Origin: Chryseobacterium sp.
Lineage (GTDB): Bacteria > Bacteroidota > Bacteroidia > Flavobacteriales > Weeksellaceae
Direction: 5' to 3'
Assembly (NCBI RefSeq): GCF_019236175.1
Contig: NZ_JAFAJM010000006.1
Coordinates: 1 to 64,000 of the forward strand
Length of the DNA stretch: 64,000 bases
Shown: positions 8,333-17,829 of the stretch, piece after piece
How positions within the stretch are numbered: position 1 is the first letter of the stretch
Layout: every line of letters begins with the position of its first letter
Position numbers and translations under genes: made by a program
The notes under the pieces: model-generated
What the model was told of the DNA's origin: nothing
Database searches by the model: none
What the model saw: only the letters and a program-made list of their open reading frames with translations

Positions 8333-10840
8333 CTAATTTTTATTAAACAATGTTCGTACTCTGTTCCTGATCCTAATTAATAGGGGTTCTTTATAATTTT
8401 TATCATCATCAAAATAACCGTATCCATAGCCATAGCCGTATCCATAGCCATATCCGTAACCATATCCCTGTTTTGTATTATAATCATTATAGATAAGGCC
8501 TAAATGATCAATTTCATTGTTATGATATTTATCGGTTACCATCTTCAGCATATATTTTTCTGTGTATTCATGGCGCACAACATAAAGATTGGCATCAGAA
8601 TATTTCATTAATTCATAAGAGTCCGCTACCAGACCTACAGGTGGTGAATCGATGATGATAAAATCATACTTTTCTTTCAATTCTTCTATAAATTTGATAT
8701 TTCTCTGACTCATTAAAAGTTCAGACGGGTTGGGTGGAATGGGTCCCGAAGTTGCCACATCCAGATTCGGAATTTTTGTTTTATTAAGGATCTGATCTAT
8801 TTCTACTTCTCCGGTAAGATAATTTGAAATACCATATTTATTATCAATTTTAAAATCACCAAAGATTTTAGGTTTTCTAAGATCCATTCCTAAAAGGATT
8901 GTTTTTTTATCACTTAAGCCTATTACAGAAGCCAAGTTGATGGAAACATAAGTTTTACCTTCTCCACCGATGGAAGAAGTTACCAATATCATTTTTCCTT
9001 TTTCACTTTCATTATCGATCAGGAACCTCATATTAGCCCTGATTCCTCTAAACGCTTCCGAAACGGAGGACTTAGGCTGTTCCAGTACGGTAAGCATACT
9101 TTCGTTGCTGTTGTTTCCGATAACTCCCAATAATGGAATTTTAGTGGCACTTATCAGCTCTTTAATATTTCTGATCTTACTATCAAGTAGTTCTCCGATG
9201 AGAATAAATACCAAAGGCAGCAGAAGCATTCCTGATATGATACTGATCCTTGCCAGTCTTACATTAGGGCCAATAGGATGTTGTCCCAGATTTTTTGCAG
9301 GGTCAATGACACTGATATCAGATTGATTGGTTGCCATTCTCATCTGGGTATCATTTTGTCTGCTCAAAAGACTGTTATAGGTAGCTTCAATCATATTATA
9401 ACCTCTTTCCGCATCAAGATATTTCCTTTCTTTTTCCGGATAGGAAGCAAGATCAGCATTGGCATTACCTACCTCACGATCAATTTTATTGATTTCATCA
9501 TAATATCTGCCGTAATAATTTCTCAGACTATTCGATGCTCCCATTTTAGCTTCGTTAATCAATCTGTTCACCTCTTTCATGGGCTCAGAGTTAGGCTTAT
9601 AGATCGCAGCCATTTCTGACCTTTTGGTGTACAATGCTTTCAGTTCAGTAACTGTTGCCGTGAACATTCCGTCTTCAAAGCCAGCAGCATTGGTACCGAT
9701 CATTTTATCAAAATCCTGAGACTGGAGGGTATTTTTAATGCTATTTAAAGAACTTATTTTACTGACAATATCAGCTTTTTTTGCTTCTAACTCTTTGATT
9801 TTATCCAGTGATTTTTCATCCCTGTCCTTAATGTTATAAAGTTTTTCCGAAGTCTTTAAGTAATTCAGGACATATGCACTGGAGTCCAGTTTTTTACGAA
9901 TTTTATCCAGATTTCCCTGCAGATAAAGATCCGTATTTTTATTCACTATGTTTTTATCAGCAAGTCTCTTTTTCTGTAATTCTGCGACAGATTTATTCAA
10001 AAAGTTAACCGTACTGTTAAGATTGTACCCTTTTTTAGTAATAACCATAATACTATTAATCTCTTTATCGAAATCAACGGCAATGGTAGAAATAATTTCA
10101 TTAACGCTTTGGTTTACTGAATTCAGACTTACAATAACATTATCCAGTTTGATTTTAGGACTAACCGGGTTTTGAAGTAATCTGAATCTTAAATTAGGTG
10201 AATTATACCATTCATTGACTCTGATGATTTTATTAGCAGGTCTGGCATATGCATTAATTGTCTGAAATCCTTCGGTTTCGAAATTATATAAACTTGTAGA
10301 TTCTCCTTCTTCCGGCAAAACGACTTCATAAGTTCCACCACCTTTTGGAACCAGTGTAAAAGAATAATTAATCTGCTGAAGATGTTTCTTATCTATCTGT
10401 AAAAAAACAGGAGAATCATCTTTATCCAAGTAGGTAGATTTTATCAGTCCTTTTGTGGAATAATTAACAAAAAGATCCAGCTCTTTCACCAAAAACTCGT
10501 TATGAGATCTTGATAAAAGCATTTTTTTTAAGAATATACCGTCCTGATTACCGTTTTGTCCCCAGATAAAGTTAATAGATTGACTTGCCTGGGTAGGTTG
10601 TAAAAAGCTTGCAGTATTATTAGATGTACTTAAGGATATATCTGAAGCAAATATACTTTGTGCATAATATTTACTATAAATCCAGGAAATAGCATAGCCG
10701 ATAAACAGCATAATCACAAACCAGTACCAGTTTTTAAGTAATCTTCTTAAAAAATGTTCAATATCAAATAATGCAAACGCCCCGTACTTATCTTTGGAGG
10801 AGTTGCCTTGTCCTGCTTTAATGTCGTTTTCTGGAATCAT
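8333..10840 (-). CDS. Wzc-like tyrosine autokinase for polysaccharide export
   Basis: This inner-membrane protein couples polysaccharide polymerisation to export and is controlled by tyrosine phosphorylation. It has an N-terminal Wzz-type chain-length domain with a transmembrane segment near residues 35-55, coiled coils at about 270-500, a second transmembrane segment near 530-550, and a cytoplasmic BY-kinase domain with Walker A (GGEGKT, near residue 620), Walker A' (LLGMDLRKPK) and Walker B (IIIDSPPVG). Near the C-terminus are nine successive Gly-Tyr pairs, an unusually regular form of the tyrosine cluster that such kinases phosphorylate. It lies 4 bases downstream of the Wza-like gene, its expected partner. 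Confidence 0.92.
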   Translation of the reverse strand: MIPENDIKAGQGNSSKDKYGAFALFDIEHFLRRLLKNWYWFVIMLFIGYAISWIYSKYYAQSIFASDISLSTSNNTASFLQPTQASQSINFIWGQNGNQDGIFLKKMLLSRSHNEFLVKELDLFVNYSTKGLIKSTYLDKDDSPVFLQIDKKHLQQINYSFTLVPKGGGTYEVVLPEEGESTSLYNFETEGFQTINAYARPANKIIRVNEWYNSPNLRFRLLQNPVSPKIKLDNVIVSLNSVNQSVNEIISTIAVDFDKEINSIMVITKKGYNLNSTVNFLNKSVAELQKKRLADKNIVNKNTDLYLQGNLDKIRKKLDSSAYVLNYLKTSEKLYNIKDRDEKSLDKIKELEAKKADIVSKISSLNSIKNTLQSQDFDKMIGTNAAGFEDGMFTATVTELKALYTKRSEMAAIYKPNSEPMKEVNRLINEAKMGASNSLRNYYGRYYDEINKIDREVGNANADLASYPEKERKYLDAERGYNMIEATYNSLLSRQNDTQMRMATNQSDISVIDPAKNLGQHPIGPNVRLARISIISGMLLLPLVFILIGELLDSKIRNIKELISATKIPLLGVIGNNSNESMLTVLEQPKSSVSEAFRGIRANMRFLIDNESEKGKMILVTSSIGGEGKTYVSINLASVIGLSDKKTILLGMDLRKPKIFGDFKIDNKYGISNYLTGEVEIDQILNKTKIPNLDVATSGPIPPNPSELLMSQRNIKFIEELKEKYDFIIIDSPPVGLVADSYELMKYSDANLYVVRHEYTEKYMLKMVTDKYHNNEIDHLGLIYNDYNTKQGYGYGYGYGYGYGYGYGYFDDDKNYKEPLLIRIRNRVRTLFNKN

Positions 10841-10844
10841 GAGA

Positions 10845-11726
10845 TTAAAGTCTTTGCAGGATTGTGTATAAAGTTAACGCAGTGGTAATTGCCGTCACAC
10901 TGGTAAGCAATGTCTGAATAGGATCTTTTCCGAAACCATTCAGACTCTTCTTTCTGGTATTCAGATAAATCTCATCACCATTTTGTACATAATAATACGG
11001 TGAGTTCATAAGATCCTCACGGGTAAGATCTATTTTGGCTATTTTAATTCCTTCAGGTAATTTTCTGTGAATCACAACACTCTTTCTATCAACAGTTCTG
11101 TTTAAACCACCATTAATAGCTAAAGCTTCAGTGATTGTCATTGTATTTTTGTGAGCTACTTTTTCACCGGAAAGACCTGTAGTTTCCACATCTCCGAGAA
11201 TATAATACGTAATACCGTCAGTATTTAATCTTACTTCTGATTTACCATCCTGAAAGTTTTCATTGACTTTAGTCTGTATCTCTGTTTTTACATCGTCCAA
11301 TGTTCTTCCTTCTGCCTTAATATACCCGATTCCAAAAACATTAACATCTCCGTTGGAGTCTACTTTAAGTCCGTTAAAATAGAAATTAATATTTCCTCCC
11401 ATGCTGGCCCCTCCTCCACCTCCGTTTCCGCCAAGGGCTCTTCCTCCGGCAATGGCGCCTGTATTTTGCGGAGGAACTCCCACTCCTCCCGATGTATTAT
11501 TGGAAGAATAGAATTGTGCGGCATCTCCTTTTGGAGTGGTAACAATATTAAGATTGAGGATGTCATTTTTTGTAATCCGATAAACAGGTATATTGTAGGG
11601 AACAAGACCTTCTTCGTTAATGACAAGACTTTCACTTGGCTGCAGATACCTTACATCTTTTGGGGTAATGCAGGAAGTAAGTAAAAAGGGTAGGATTAAA
11701 AATAAATATTTAAAGTTCTTCATCAT
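10845..11726 (-). CDS. Wza-like polysaccharide export outer-membrane lipoprotein
   Basis: The protein forms the outer-membrane exit channel for exopolysaccharide. A lipoprotein signal peptide ends at LLTSC (Cys 19), followed by a Poly_export domain (YRITKNDILNLNI) and an SLBB-like segment (TYYILGDVETTG) and a C-terminal hydrophobic segment that may cross the membrane. A Gly-rich insertion at about 85-110 interrupts the export domain. The first two codons are both Met, so the start may be 11723. The adjacent Wzc-like gene is its functional partner. Confidence 0.9.
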   Translation of the reverse strand: MMKNFKYLFLILPFLLTSCITPKDVRYLQPSESLVINEEGLVPYNIPVYRITKNDILNLNIVTTPKGDAAQFYSSNNTSGGVGVPPQNTGAIAGGRALGGNGGGGGASMGGNINFYFNGLKVDSNGDVNVFGIGYIKAEGRTLDDVKTEIQTKVNENFQDGKSEVRLNTDGITYYILGDVETTGLSGEKVAHKNTMTITEALAINGGLNRTVDRKSVVIHRKLPEGIKIAKIDLTREDLMNSPYYYVQNGDEIYLNTRKKSLNGFGKDPIQTLLTSVTAITTALTLYTILQRL

Positions 11727-11761
11727 ATTTAGATATGTTTACAAAAGTAAAGATTAAATTA

Positions 11762-12880
11762 TTAATTTTTATTGTTTTTTAAACGATACAGCAAATCAGG
11801 TAAATAAGCTCCTAAAAAGCCTAGTAAAATGATAATCAGCAATAAGATATTCACATTTGTGTGTCTTAAATAATAAGCTATCGCCACAATCATCAGATAA
11901 TAAACAATGATATAAAACGATGATCTTCTGTGTGTGAAGCCAAGTTTTAACAATTTATGGTGAATATGGTTTTTATCCGCATCAAATGGAGATTTTTTAT
12001 TCAGAAGCCTTACTACGATTACGTTTAATGTATCCACAATGGGAAGAATCAGGATAGCAACAGCAACCACAGGAGCGGATTGTAAATGATACCTCGGAAC
12101 ATCTGCCATTTTTTTATCAATAAAAATATCGATAAAACAGATAGAGGTGAAAGCCAGCAAGAAACCCAGCAACATAGAACCGGTATCCCCCATAAAAATT
12201 TTATTCGTCCTATAATTTGACAGATTGTAGTATAAAAATGCCATGACTGTACCTATAATTACGACAGATAATATAACCAGCGGATAATTGTATTCCCCCA
12301 GTCTGTAGTAACTAATACCGAAAAACGCACTGCAAATCACAGAATACCCGCCTGCCAGACCATCAATACCATCTATCAGGTTGAAAGCATTAATCAGCAC
12401 AATAAATGTTATAATACTGAAAACAATGCTCACAAAATATTCGAGTTCATATACTCCGAAAATACCAAATAAGCTTCTTATCCTGATATCTGATCCGATA
12501 ACCACTAATGATGATACAACTATTTGTGCGACCAGCTTTTTATAGGCTCTCATCACCACAATATCATCCATTACCCCCACATATAAGAGAATAATCAATG
12601 AAGCAAATAAGAATTTATAGAGATCAAACAGCTCATAAGCAAATATGGAAGCACAAATCCCTATGGAATAGAAAATGGCAATTCCGCCAAGGTTAGGAAT
12701 TTTTCTGAGATGGGAACTTCTTATTCCCGGTTCATCCATAAGGTTTTTCCTTCTGGAAATTTTAACAATAGTAGGGATGGAAAAAAAGGTTATTAAAAAA
12801 GAGAATACAAAACCTAATCCTATTTTCAAGTAGAAAATAGGGATCCCCGACCCGCTTAAGAACAATTCAAAATTTTTCAT
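11762..12880 (-). CDS. MraY/WecA-type glycosyl-phosphate transferase
   Basis: This polytopic membrane enzyme transfers a sugar phosphate from a UDP-sugar to undecaprenyl phosphate, starting a surface glycan repeat. About ten hydrophobic segments are visible, with the family motifs NLIDGIDGLAGG, the FMGDTGSM loop and an HIHHKLLKLG segment. The first transmembrane helix begins soon after MKNFELFL, so I start at 12880; a Met at 12901 would add seven residues. It follows a GT2 gene and precedes the Wza/Wzc pair, as expected of an exopolysaccharide operon. Confidence 0.9.
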   Translation of the reverse strand: MKNFELFLSGSGIPIFYLKIGLGFVFSFLITFFSIPTIVKISRRKNLMDEPGIRSSHLRKIPNLGGIAIFYSIGICASIFAYELFDLYKFLFASLIILLYVGVMDDIVVMRAYKKLVAQIVVSSLVVIGSDIRIRSLFGIFGVYELEYFVSIVFSIITFIVLINAFNLIDGIDGLAGGYSVICSAFFGISYYRLGEYNYPLVILSVVIIGTVMAFLYYNLSNYRTNKIFMGDTGSMLLGFLLAFTSICFIDIFIDKKMADVPRYHLQSAPVVAVAILILPIVDTLNVIVVRLLNKKSPFDADKNHIHHKLLKLGFTHRRSSFYIIVYYLMIVAIAYYLRHTNVNILLLIIILLGFLGAYLPDLLYRLKNNKN

Positions 12881-12994
12881 TCTTTTTCTTATCCAGTACA
12901 TCTATGCTTCAAATGAAAAATCATAGTGCAGATTCATCGATAATCTTCATTATAATTTTTCTAGTGTTCGAAACAATAGCACTTACATTTGTGT

Positions 12995-13996
12995 TTATAT
13001 CAATTTTCTTATCAATTTCTTTTGTCCTGCAAAAAATAAGAGATAAAAAATCTTTTTCTTCACTGGCAAAGATAAAAGATAATTCTTACCAAAACGACTA
13101 TAGTTCAATATATCTTGAATTTTTATCTCTCTTTTTTTAATAAAAACGCTCAGCTGATCAGCCATTTCATAGAAGACTTTCTCTTCTTTTACAAAGGCCA
13201 GATAGGCCAGAAAAGAATACACTCCTTCAAAAATCTGAAAATTTTTCAGTTCTTTTCTTTTATTTGAATATACGGATCGCTCAAAAGCGTGTTCCACATC
13301 AGCTACTGCTTTAAGAATATCGAGTCCCTTCTCGGTATGAGTTTTTGTAATAGAATCAGTCCGTTCAAGATACTGATAATGGAAATTTTGGGTCTGGGCA
13401 ATATGAGTACAGTCCAATAAAAGCTGGGGAATGAGCTGAATATCCTCAAAATGCACTCCTTTTTTAAATCTTTTCCCGGTAAAAAGGTCTCTTTTAAATA
13501 ATTTATTACAGGCAAAATAGCTCAGATCTGCAAATACGGAAAAATTTTCTTCCAGACAGATGCTCTCAGACATATTGGGAATCTGAGTCAGCTTTTGAGT
13601 AATCTTTCCGTTTTGATCTACTTTCTGAATATTGCAGATCACCATATTAGCCTGATGTTTTTCTGCCAGAAACAACATATCTTCAAACATAGTTTCCGTA
13701 ACATAATCATCACTGTCTACAAAACCTATGTAATCCCCTGTTGTATGATCAAGTCCGAAATTGCGGGCATCACTTAACCCTCCGTTCTCTTTGGTAAAAG
13801 CTTTTATTTTTTCAGGATATTCCCTGGCAAAATTCTGAATAATCTCTTCAGACTGATCCGTACTTCCATCGTTTACAACAATAATCTCAATATTCTGAAG
13901 ACTTTGATGAACTAAAGAATTTAAACATGTTGCCAAATAATTTTCGACATTATAAACGGGAACAATGATGGAAACTTTTGAGGGAACGTTTATCAT
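12995..13996 (-). CDS. Family 2 glycosyltransferase
   Basis: A GT-A fold enzyme that adds a sugar from a nucleotide-sugar donor to a growing glycan on the cytoplasmic face of the inner membrane. The N-terminus shows VSIIVPVYNVENYL, then VVNDGSTDQS and the metal-binding DSDD (in GFVDSDDYV). The C-terminal third, from about residue 220, is helical and basic with no membrane helix. Length 333 is normal for single-domain GT2. It starts 3 bases after the upstream arginase-fold gene, so the two are likely co-transcribed. The donor and acceptor are unknown. Confidence 0.88.
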   Translation of the reverse strand: MINVPSKVSIIVPVYNVENYLATCLNSLVHQSLQNIEIIVVNDGSTDQSEEIIQNFAREYPEKIKAFTKENGGLSDARNFGLDHTTGDYIGFVDSDDYVTETMFEDMLFLAEKHQANMVICNIQKVDQNGKITQKLTQIPNMSESICLEENFSVFADLSYFACNKLFKRDLFTGKRFKKGVHFEDIQLIPQLLLDCTHIAQTQNFHYQYLERTDSITKTHTEKGLDILKAVADVEHAFERSVYSNKRKELKNFQIFEGVYSFLAYLAFVKEEKVFYEMADQLSVFIKKREIKIQDILNYSRFGKNYLLSLPVKKKIFYLLFFAGQKKLIRKLI

Positions 13997-13999
13997 ACA

Positions 14000-15070
14000 T
14001 TAAAATTTCATCAGTCTTGCATTCAGCCAGCCTTTTTTGGCATCATCAAAATCCCTTCTGGAACATGGGACACAGTTTTCTATATTTTCATCTTCACCAA
14101 AATACCACAAATTGCTGAAGGTATCCCTTTTAAAAGCATATTGTCTGTCATCTACCAGAACATAGAACAATTCGTAATGTCTTTCTTTCGGATGTGACCG
14201 CTGAATATTAATACCTTCAATCAGATACCATAACATCTGCGCTAGCAACTGATGATTCAGCTGATTTTCCGAATAAATATTATAATTAAAGATACCTACA
14301 GATTTCAGGTTTTCACTTAATCCGATTTCTTTCATATAAGCGCAGACCTCTCTTCTGTTTAATCCATTTACCTGCGGATTCATTGAAAAAGGCTCACTAA
14401 AACTTTCGATAGCATCACAATTGACAGTCACCAGATCTGCTTTTCTGAAAAAAGGCTCTGTTTTCTCAGTGGAATTCATCATTTCGGCCAGACGAATGAT
14501 ATCGAACTCTACTTCTTTAATCAATCGTACAGAATCCATTTCATTCAAATGTTTCTGATATCCTAGATGATGATAGTTTTTAATAGAAAAATTCTTGGCT
14601 CCGAAAATTTTACTCAAAAAGGTATGTTCATTAATATTTTCACCTTGTTTAAGAGAAATAATATTGCTTACCTGGGTATAATTGATCTCTTTTCGATGAA
14701 AATTCAATGCTGAAAAGAGAGAAAATGCAAAGTCGTTGGATCCGCCGATAATCACCGGAAGTGCTCTTTTATAATGACAGGCAGATAAAACTTCCTGCAG
14801 AATATAATGAGAATCCTGAACAGATTTTCCGGACACCAAATCCCCAAGATCCACAACCGGAATGTCAAAATCCAACTGTGACAGTTTGTAAAATTCCTTT
14901 CTGACCGCTGTAAAATCCTGTACTTCCGCCTCTCCGTTTGCTCCTCTGTAGTCCGACACGAATAAAAGCACAATACTGTCTTCTTTTATATCTTTTGTGA
15001 TACGATTACCGATTTGCCAGCTTTCTGTTTTGAAATTTCTTGGTGAAATGATAAAGTCTTCAAAATCCAT
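14000..15070 (-). CDS. Arginase/formimidoylglutamase-fold protein, metal site lost
   Basis: The sequence follows the ureohydrolase (arginase, agmatinase, HutG) fold, with a VLLFVSDYRGANGEA start, a VIIGGSNDFAFSLFSAL segment where active enzymes have GGDHS, and a VTVNCDAIESF segment where they have SxDxDxxDP. The DAHxD manganese motif is replaced (SLKQGE region). At least three of the motifs supplying the manganese ligands are altered, so ordinary ureohydrolase activity is unlikely. Length 356 is normal for the family. It lies just downstream of topA and 3 bases upstream of a GT2 gene. Databases often name such proteins formimidoylglutamase; I would not trust that as an activity. Confidence 0.75.
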   Translation of the reverse strand: MDFEDFIISPRNFKTESWQIGNRITKDIKEDSIVLLFVSDYRGANGEAEVQDFTAVRKEFYKLSQLDFDIPVVDLGDLVSGKSVQDSHYILQEVLSACHYKRALPVIIGGSNDFAFSLFSALNFHRKEINYTQVSNIISLKQGENINEHTFLSKIFGAKNFSIKNYHHLGYQKHLNEMDSVRLIKEVEFDIIRLAEMMNSTEKTEPFFRKADLVTVNCDAIESFSEPFSMNPQVNGLNRREVCAYMKEIGLSENLKSVGIFNYNIYSENQLNHQLLAQMLWYLIEGINIQRSHPKERHYELFYVLVDDRQYAFKRDTFSNLWYFGEDENIENCVPCSRRDFDDAKKGWLNARLMKF

Positions 15071-15165
15071 ATTCTAACTTAAAATGTAATAACTTATTAA
15101 TTTCTTGATATAACAAACATACAAAAAAACCATAGGAAGACATGAGGCTGTGATACTTTTGTTCA

Positions 15166-15196
15166 TAAAAAAAACCGTCAACATTTCTGTTAACGG
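15166..15196 (-). terminator. Intrinsic terminator after topA
   Basis: On the minus strand a 9-bp stem (plus 15175-15183 with 15188-15196, one mismatch, 4-base loop) is followed by eight T (plus 15167-15174). It begins about 20 bases past the topA stop. Confidence 0.8.
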
Positions 15197-15216
15197 CTCT
15201 ATGGTATTTTTTGATA

Positions 15217-17778
15217 TTATTTCTTTTTGGCGGCAGGCTTTTTTACAGCAGTTGTTTTCTTGGCTGCAGTTGTTTTTTTAGCCGCTGGTTTTTTCTTTTC
15301 TGCAAAAGCATTTTTATCCTGATCCGTGATCCATTTTTTTACTTCATCCAGAGAAACCTCTTTCAGTTCTTCCGCATCATATTTGGTGTCATCACTTTTC
15401 TTTGGAATTTTAAACATTGCTTTTCCAAATTTAATGAAAGGACCCCACCTCCCGTTTTCAAGGGAAATCTTTTCTTTCTCCCATTGTTGGATATAGCGGT
15501 TGGCTTCTTTTTCCAGTTTAGCATCAATCAGCTCATTGATATCCGTTTGAGAAAGGTTATCAAAATTGTATTTTTTAGGAACATTTACAAAAATATCTTT
15601 GTATTTAATAAATGGTCCAAACCTTCCTGTTCCTTTCGTTACCGGCTCACCTTTATAAGTAGCAATCGGGGCATCAGCTTTTTTCTTTTCGCTGATGATT
15701 TCTTCTGCGCGGTTTTGGTCTACCGAAAGCGGATCTTCACCCTTTGGAATACTGATATATGTTTCTCCCCATTTTACATAAGGACCAAATCTTCCTACTC
15801 CTACAGAAACCGGCTGTCCGTCTACTTCACTTAAATCAAAAGGTAATTTGAACAGCTCAAGTGCTTCTTCAAAAGTAATGGTTGCAATATTCTGACCTGC
15901 CATTAATGAGGCAAAAATTGGTTTTTCCTCATCATCTGTTTCTCCGATCTGAATCATTGCTCCAAATCTGCCGATTCGGGCATGTACATTTTTACCTGTT
16001 TTAGGATCTACTCCTAACAACCTGTCTCCGGTTGCACGATCAGCATTTTCCTCTACATCTTCAATTCTCGGGTGGAATTTGGAGTAGAAATTCGTCATCA
16101 TTTCTTTCCACTTCTGATCTCCGCTCGCAATTTCGTCAAAACTTTCTTCTACTCTTGCTGTAAAACCATAATCCAGGATTTCCGTAAAGTTATCTGTAAG
16201 GAAGTCATTCACGACTTCTCCTATATCGGTAGGAATAAATTTATTTTTATCACCTCCGAACTTTTCGCTGAGAACCACTTTCTTGATTTTATCTTTCACC
16301 AGAGACATTTTAATGACTTCACGGGTGTGTGGTTCAATCTCACGTTTATCAACATATTCTCTGTTCTGGATCGTCTGAATCGTAGGCGCATAAGTAGAAG
16401 GTCTACCAATCCCTAATTCCTCAAGTTTTCTTACCAGACCCGCTTCCGTATATCTTGCACTTGGTCTGGTAAATTTTTCAGTAGCGGTGATTGTTTTATA
16501 GCTTAGAATTTCACCAACTTTTACTTTTGGCAATAGCTTTTCATTGTTTTCTTCATCATCTTCTTCCGTCTTTACAATACCATAAGCTTTTAAAAATCCG
16601 TCAAATATAATTACTTCTCCCTGTGCTTCAAAATGATGCGGTAAGGAAGCATTTCCGATTTCAATAACTGTTTTTTCAATCTTGGCATTTGCCATCTGGG
16701 AAGCAAGTGTTCTTCTGTATATCAATTGATACAGTTTGTTCAGCTGAGCATCACTAATACTTGTCACGCCAAAATCCGTAGGACGGATCGCTTCGTGAGC
16801 TTCCTGTGCAGATGCAGACTTTGTTGTATAATTTCTTGGTGAAGAATATTCGGCACCGTATTCTGAAATAATTTGTTTTTTTGCTCCTTCAATCGCTTCC
16901 TGAGAAAGGTTTACCGAGTCTGTTCTCATATAAGTAATAAACCCTTCTTCATATAATCTTTGCGCCAGACGCATCGTATTAGTCACATTATACCCTAATC
17001 TTGAAGAAGCTTCCTGCTGTAATGTGGAAGTGGTAAATGGAGCCGATGCAGAACGCATTCCGGGCTTGGTTTCAACATTGAGAACTTTAAACTCCGTTGT
17101 TTTTGCCTGTTCAAGGAATTTTTCAGCATCTGCTTCTTTATCGAAGTCTTTTTTAAGTTTTGCGGCAATTTCCTGTTCTGCATTATGTAAGAAAATTCCA
17201 TCCAGTTTAAAGCTTGCTTTTGGCGTAAACTCACGGATTTCTTTTTCTCTTTCTACTATTAATCTTACAGCAACAGACTGCACCCTTCCTGCAGACAACC
17301 CTGGTTTTACTTTCTTCCACAATACCGGTGACATTTCAAAACCTACAATTCTATCTAAAACTCTTCTTGCCTGTTGGGCATTTACGAGATTCTGATCAAT
17401 ATCTCTTGGATTATCTATTGCTTTTAGAATGGCATTTTTAGTAATTTCATGGAAAACAATTCTTTTTCTGTTTTCAGGCTTCAGTTTTAATTCATCGGCT
17501 AAGTGCCATGCAATAGCTTCTCCCTCACGGTCTTCATCGGAAGCCAGCCACACCATCTCCGCTTTCTTTACTGCTGCCTTTAATTCCGTTACTAATTTCT
17601 TTTTATCTGCGGAAACTTCGTAATCAGGGCTGAATGTAGCAAGGTCTATTCCCATACCTTTTTTAGGCAAATCCCGGATATGTCCGAAACTGGATTTCAC
17701 TTCAAAATCCTTTCCTAAATATTTCTGAATAGTTTTTGCTTTTGCCGGGGACTCGACGATTACTAAATTTTTCGACAT
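15217..17778 (-). CDS. topA: DNA topoisomerase I
   Basis: TopA relaxes negative supercoils by transient cleavage of one DNA strand. The Toprim domain opens with NLVIVESPAKAKTI and includes the acidic DEDREGE motif. The catalytic tyrosine lies in EEGFITYMRTDSVNLS. The C-terminal part lacks cysteine zinc fingers and instead has several repeats built around GRFGPFIKY/GRWGPFIKF, then a Lys/Ala-rich basic tail (PAAKK repeats). I chose the Met at 17778 (MSKNLVIVES); the Met at 17796 adds six residues with no family match. It is followed by its own terminator. Confidence 0.96.
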   Translation of the reverse strand: MSKNLVIVESPAKAKTIQKYLGKDFEVKSSFGHIRDLPKKGMGIDLATFSPDYEVSADKKKLVTELKAAVKKAEMVWLASDEDREGEAIAWHLADELKLKPENRKRIVFHEITKNAILKAIDNPRDIDQNLVNAQQARRVLDRIVGFEMSPVLWKKVKPGLSAGRVQSVAVRLIVEREKEIREFTPKASFKLDGIFLHNAEQEIAAKLKKDFDKEADAEKFLEQAKTTEFKVLNVETKPGMRSASAPFTTSTLQQEASSRLGYNVTNTMRLAQRLYEEGFITYMRTDSVNLSQEAIEGAKKQIISEYGAEYSSPRNYTTKSASAQEAHEAIRPTDFGVTSISDAQLNKLYQLIYRRTLASQMANAKIEKTVIEIGNASLPHHFEAQGEVIIFDGFLKAYGIVKTEEDDEENNEKLLPKVKVGEILSYKTITATEKFTRPSARYTEAGLVRKLEELGIGRPSTYAPTIQTIQNREYVDKREIEPHTREVIKMSLVKDKIKKVVLSEKFGGDKNKFIPTDIGEVVNDFLTDNFTEILDYGFTARVEESFDEIASGDQKWKEMMTNFYSKFHPRIEDVEENADRATGDRLLGVDPKTGKNVHARIGRFGAMIQIGETDDEEKPIFASLMAGQNIATITFEEALELFKLPFDLSEVDGQPVSVGVGRFGPYVKWGETYISIPKGEDPLSVDQNRAEEIISEKKKADAPIATYKGEPVTKGTGRFGPFIKYKDIFVNVPKKYNFDNLSQTDINELIDAKLEKEANRYIQQWEKEKISLENGRWGPFIKFGKAMFKIPKKSDDTKYDAEELKEVSLDEVKKWITDQDKNAFAEKKKPAAKKTTAAKKTTAVKKPAAKKK

Positions 17779-17829
17779 TCTAAAAATTTTTTGCAAAAGT
17801 AAAGCTTTTTTATTATATACTTTTTATAA

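Noticed and set aside
8414-8472. Short tandem repeat considered as a CRISPR or VNTR locus
   Set aside because: The 6-base period encodes Gly-Tyr pairs inside a clear reading frame; there are no spacers.
15225-15300. Lys/Ala-rich tail of topA considered as a frameshift product
   Set aside because: Basic PAAKK tails are normal for topoisomerase I of this group and the frame runs to a clean stop before a terminator.
15211-15834. 207-codon frame antisense to topA
   Set aside because: It lies wholly opposite the highly conserved topA C-terminal repeats, and its Phe/Arg-rich make-up is that of an antisense shadow.
17794-17801. CAAAAGTA (minus TACTTTTG) as topA promoter
   Set aside because: It lies 15 bases before the start with no TTG at the right distance; strings like this are common in A/T-rich gaps.
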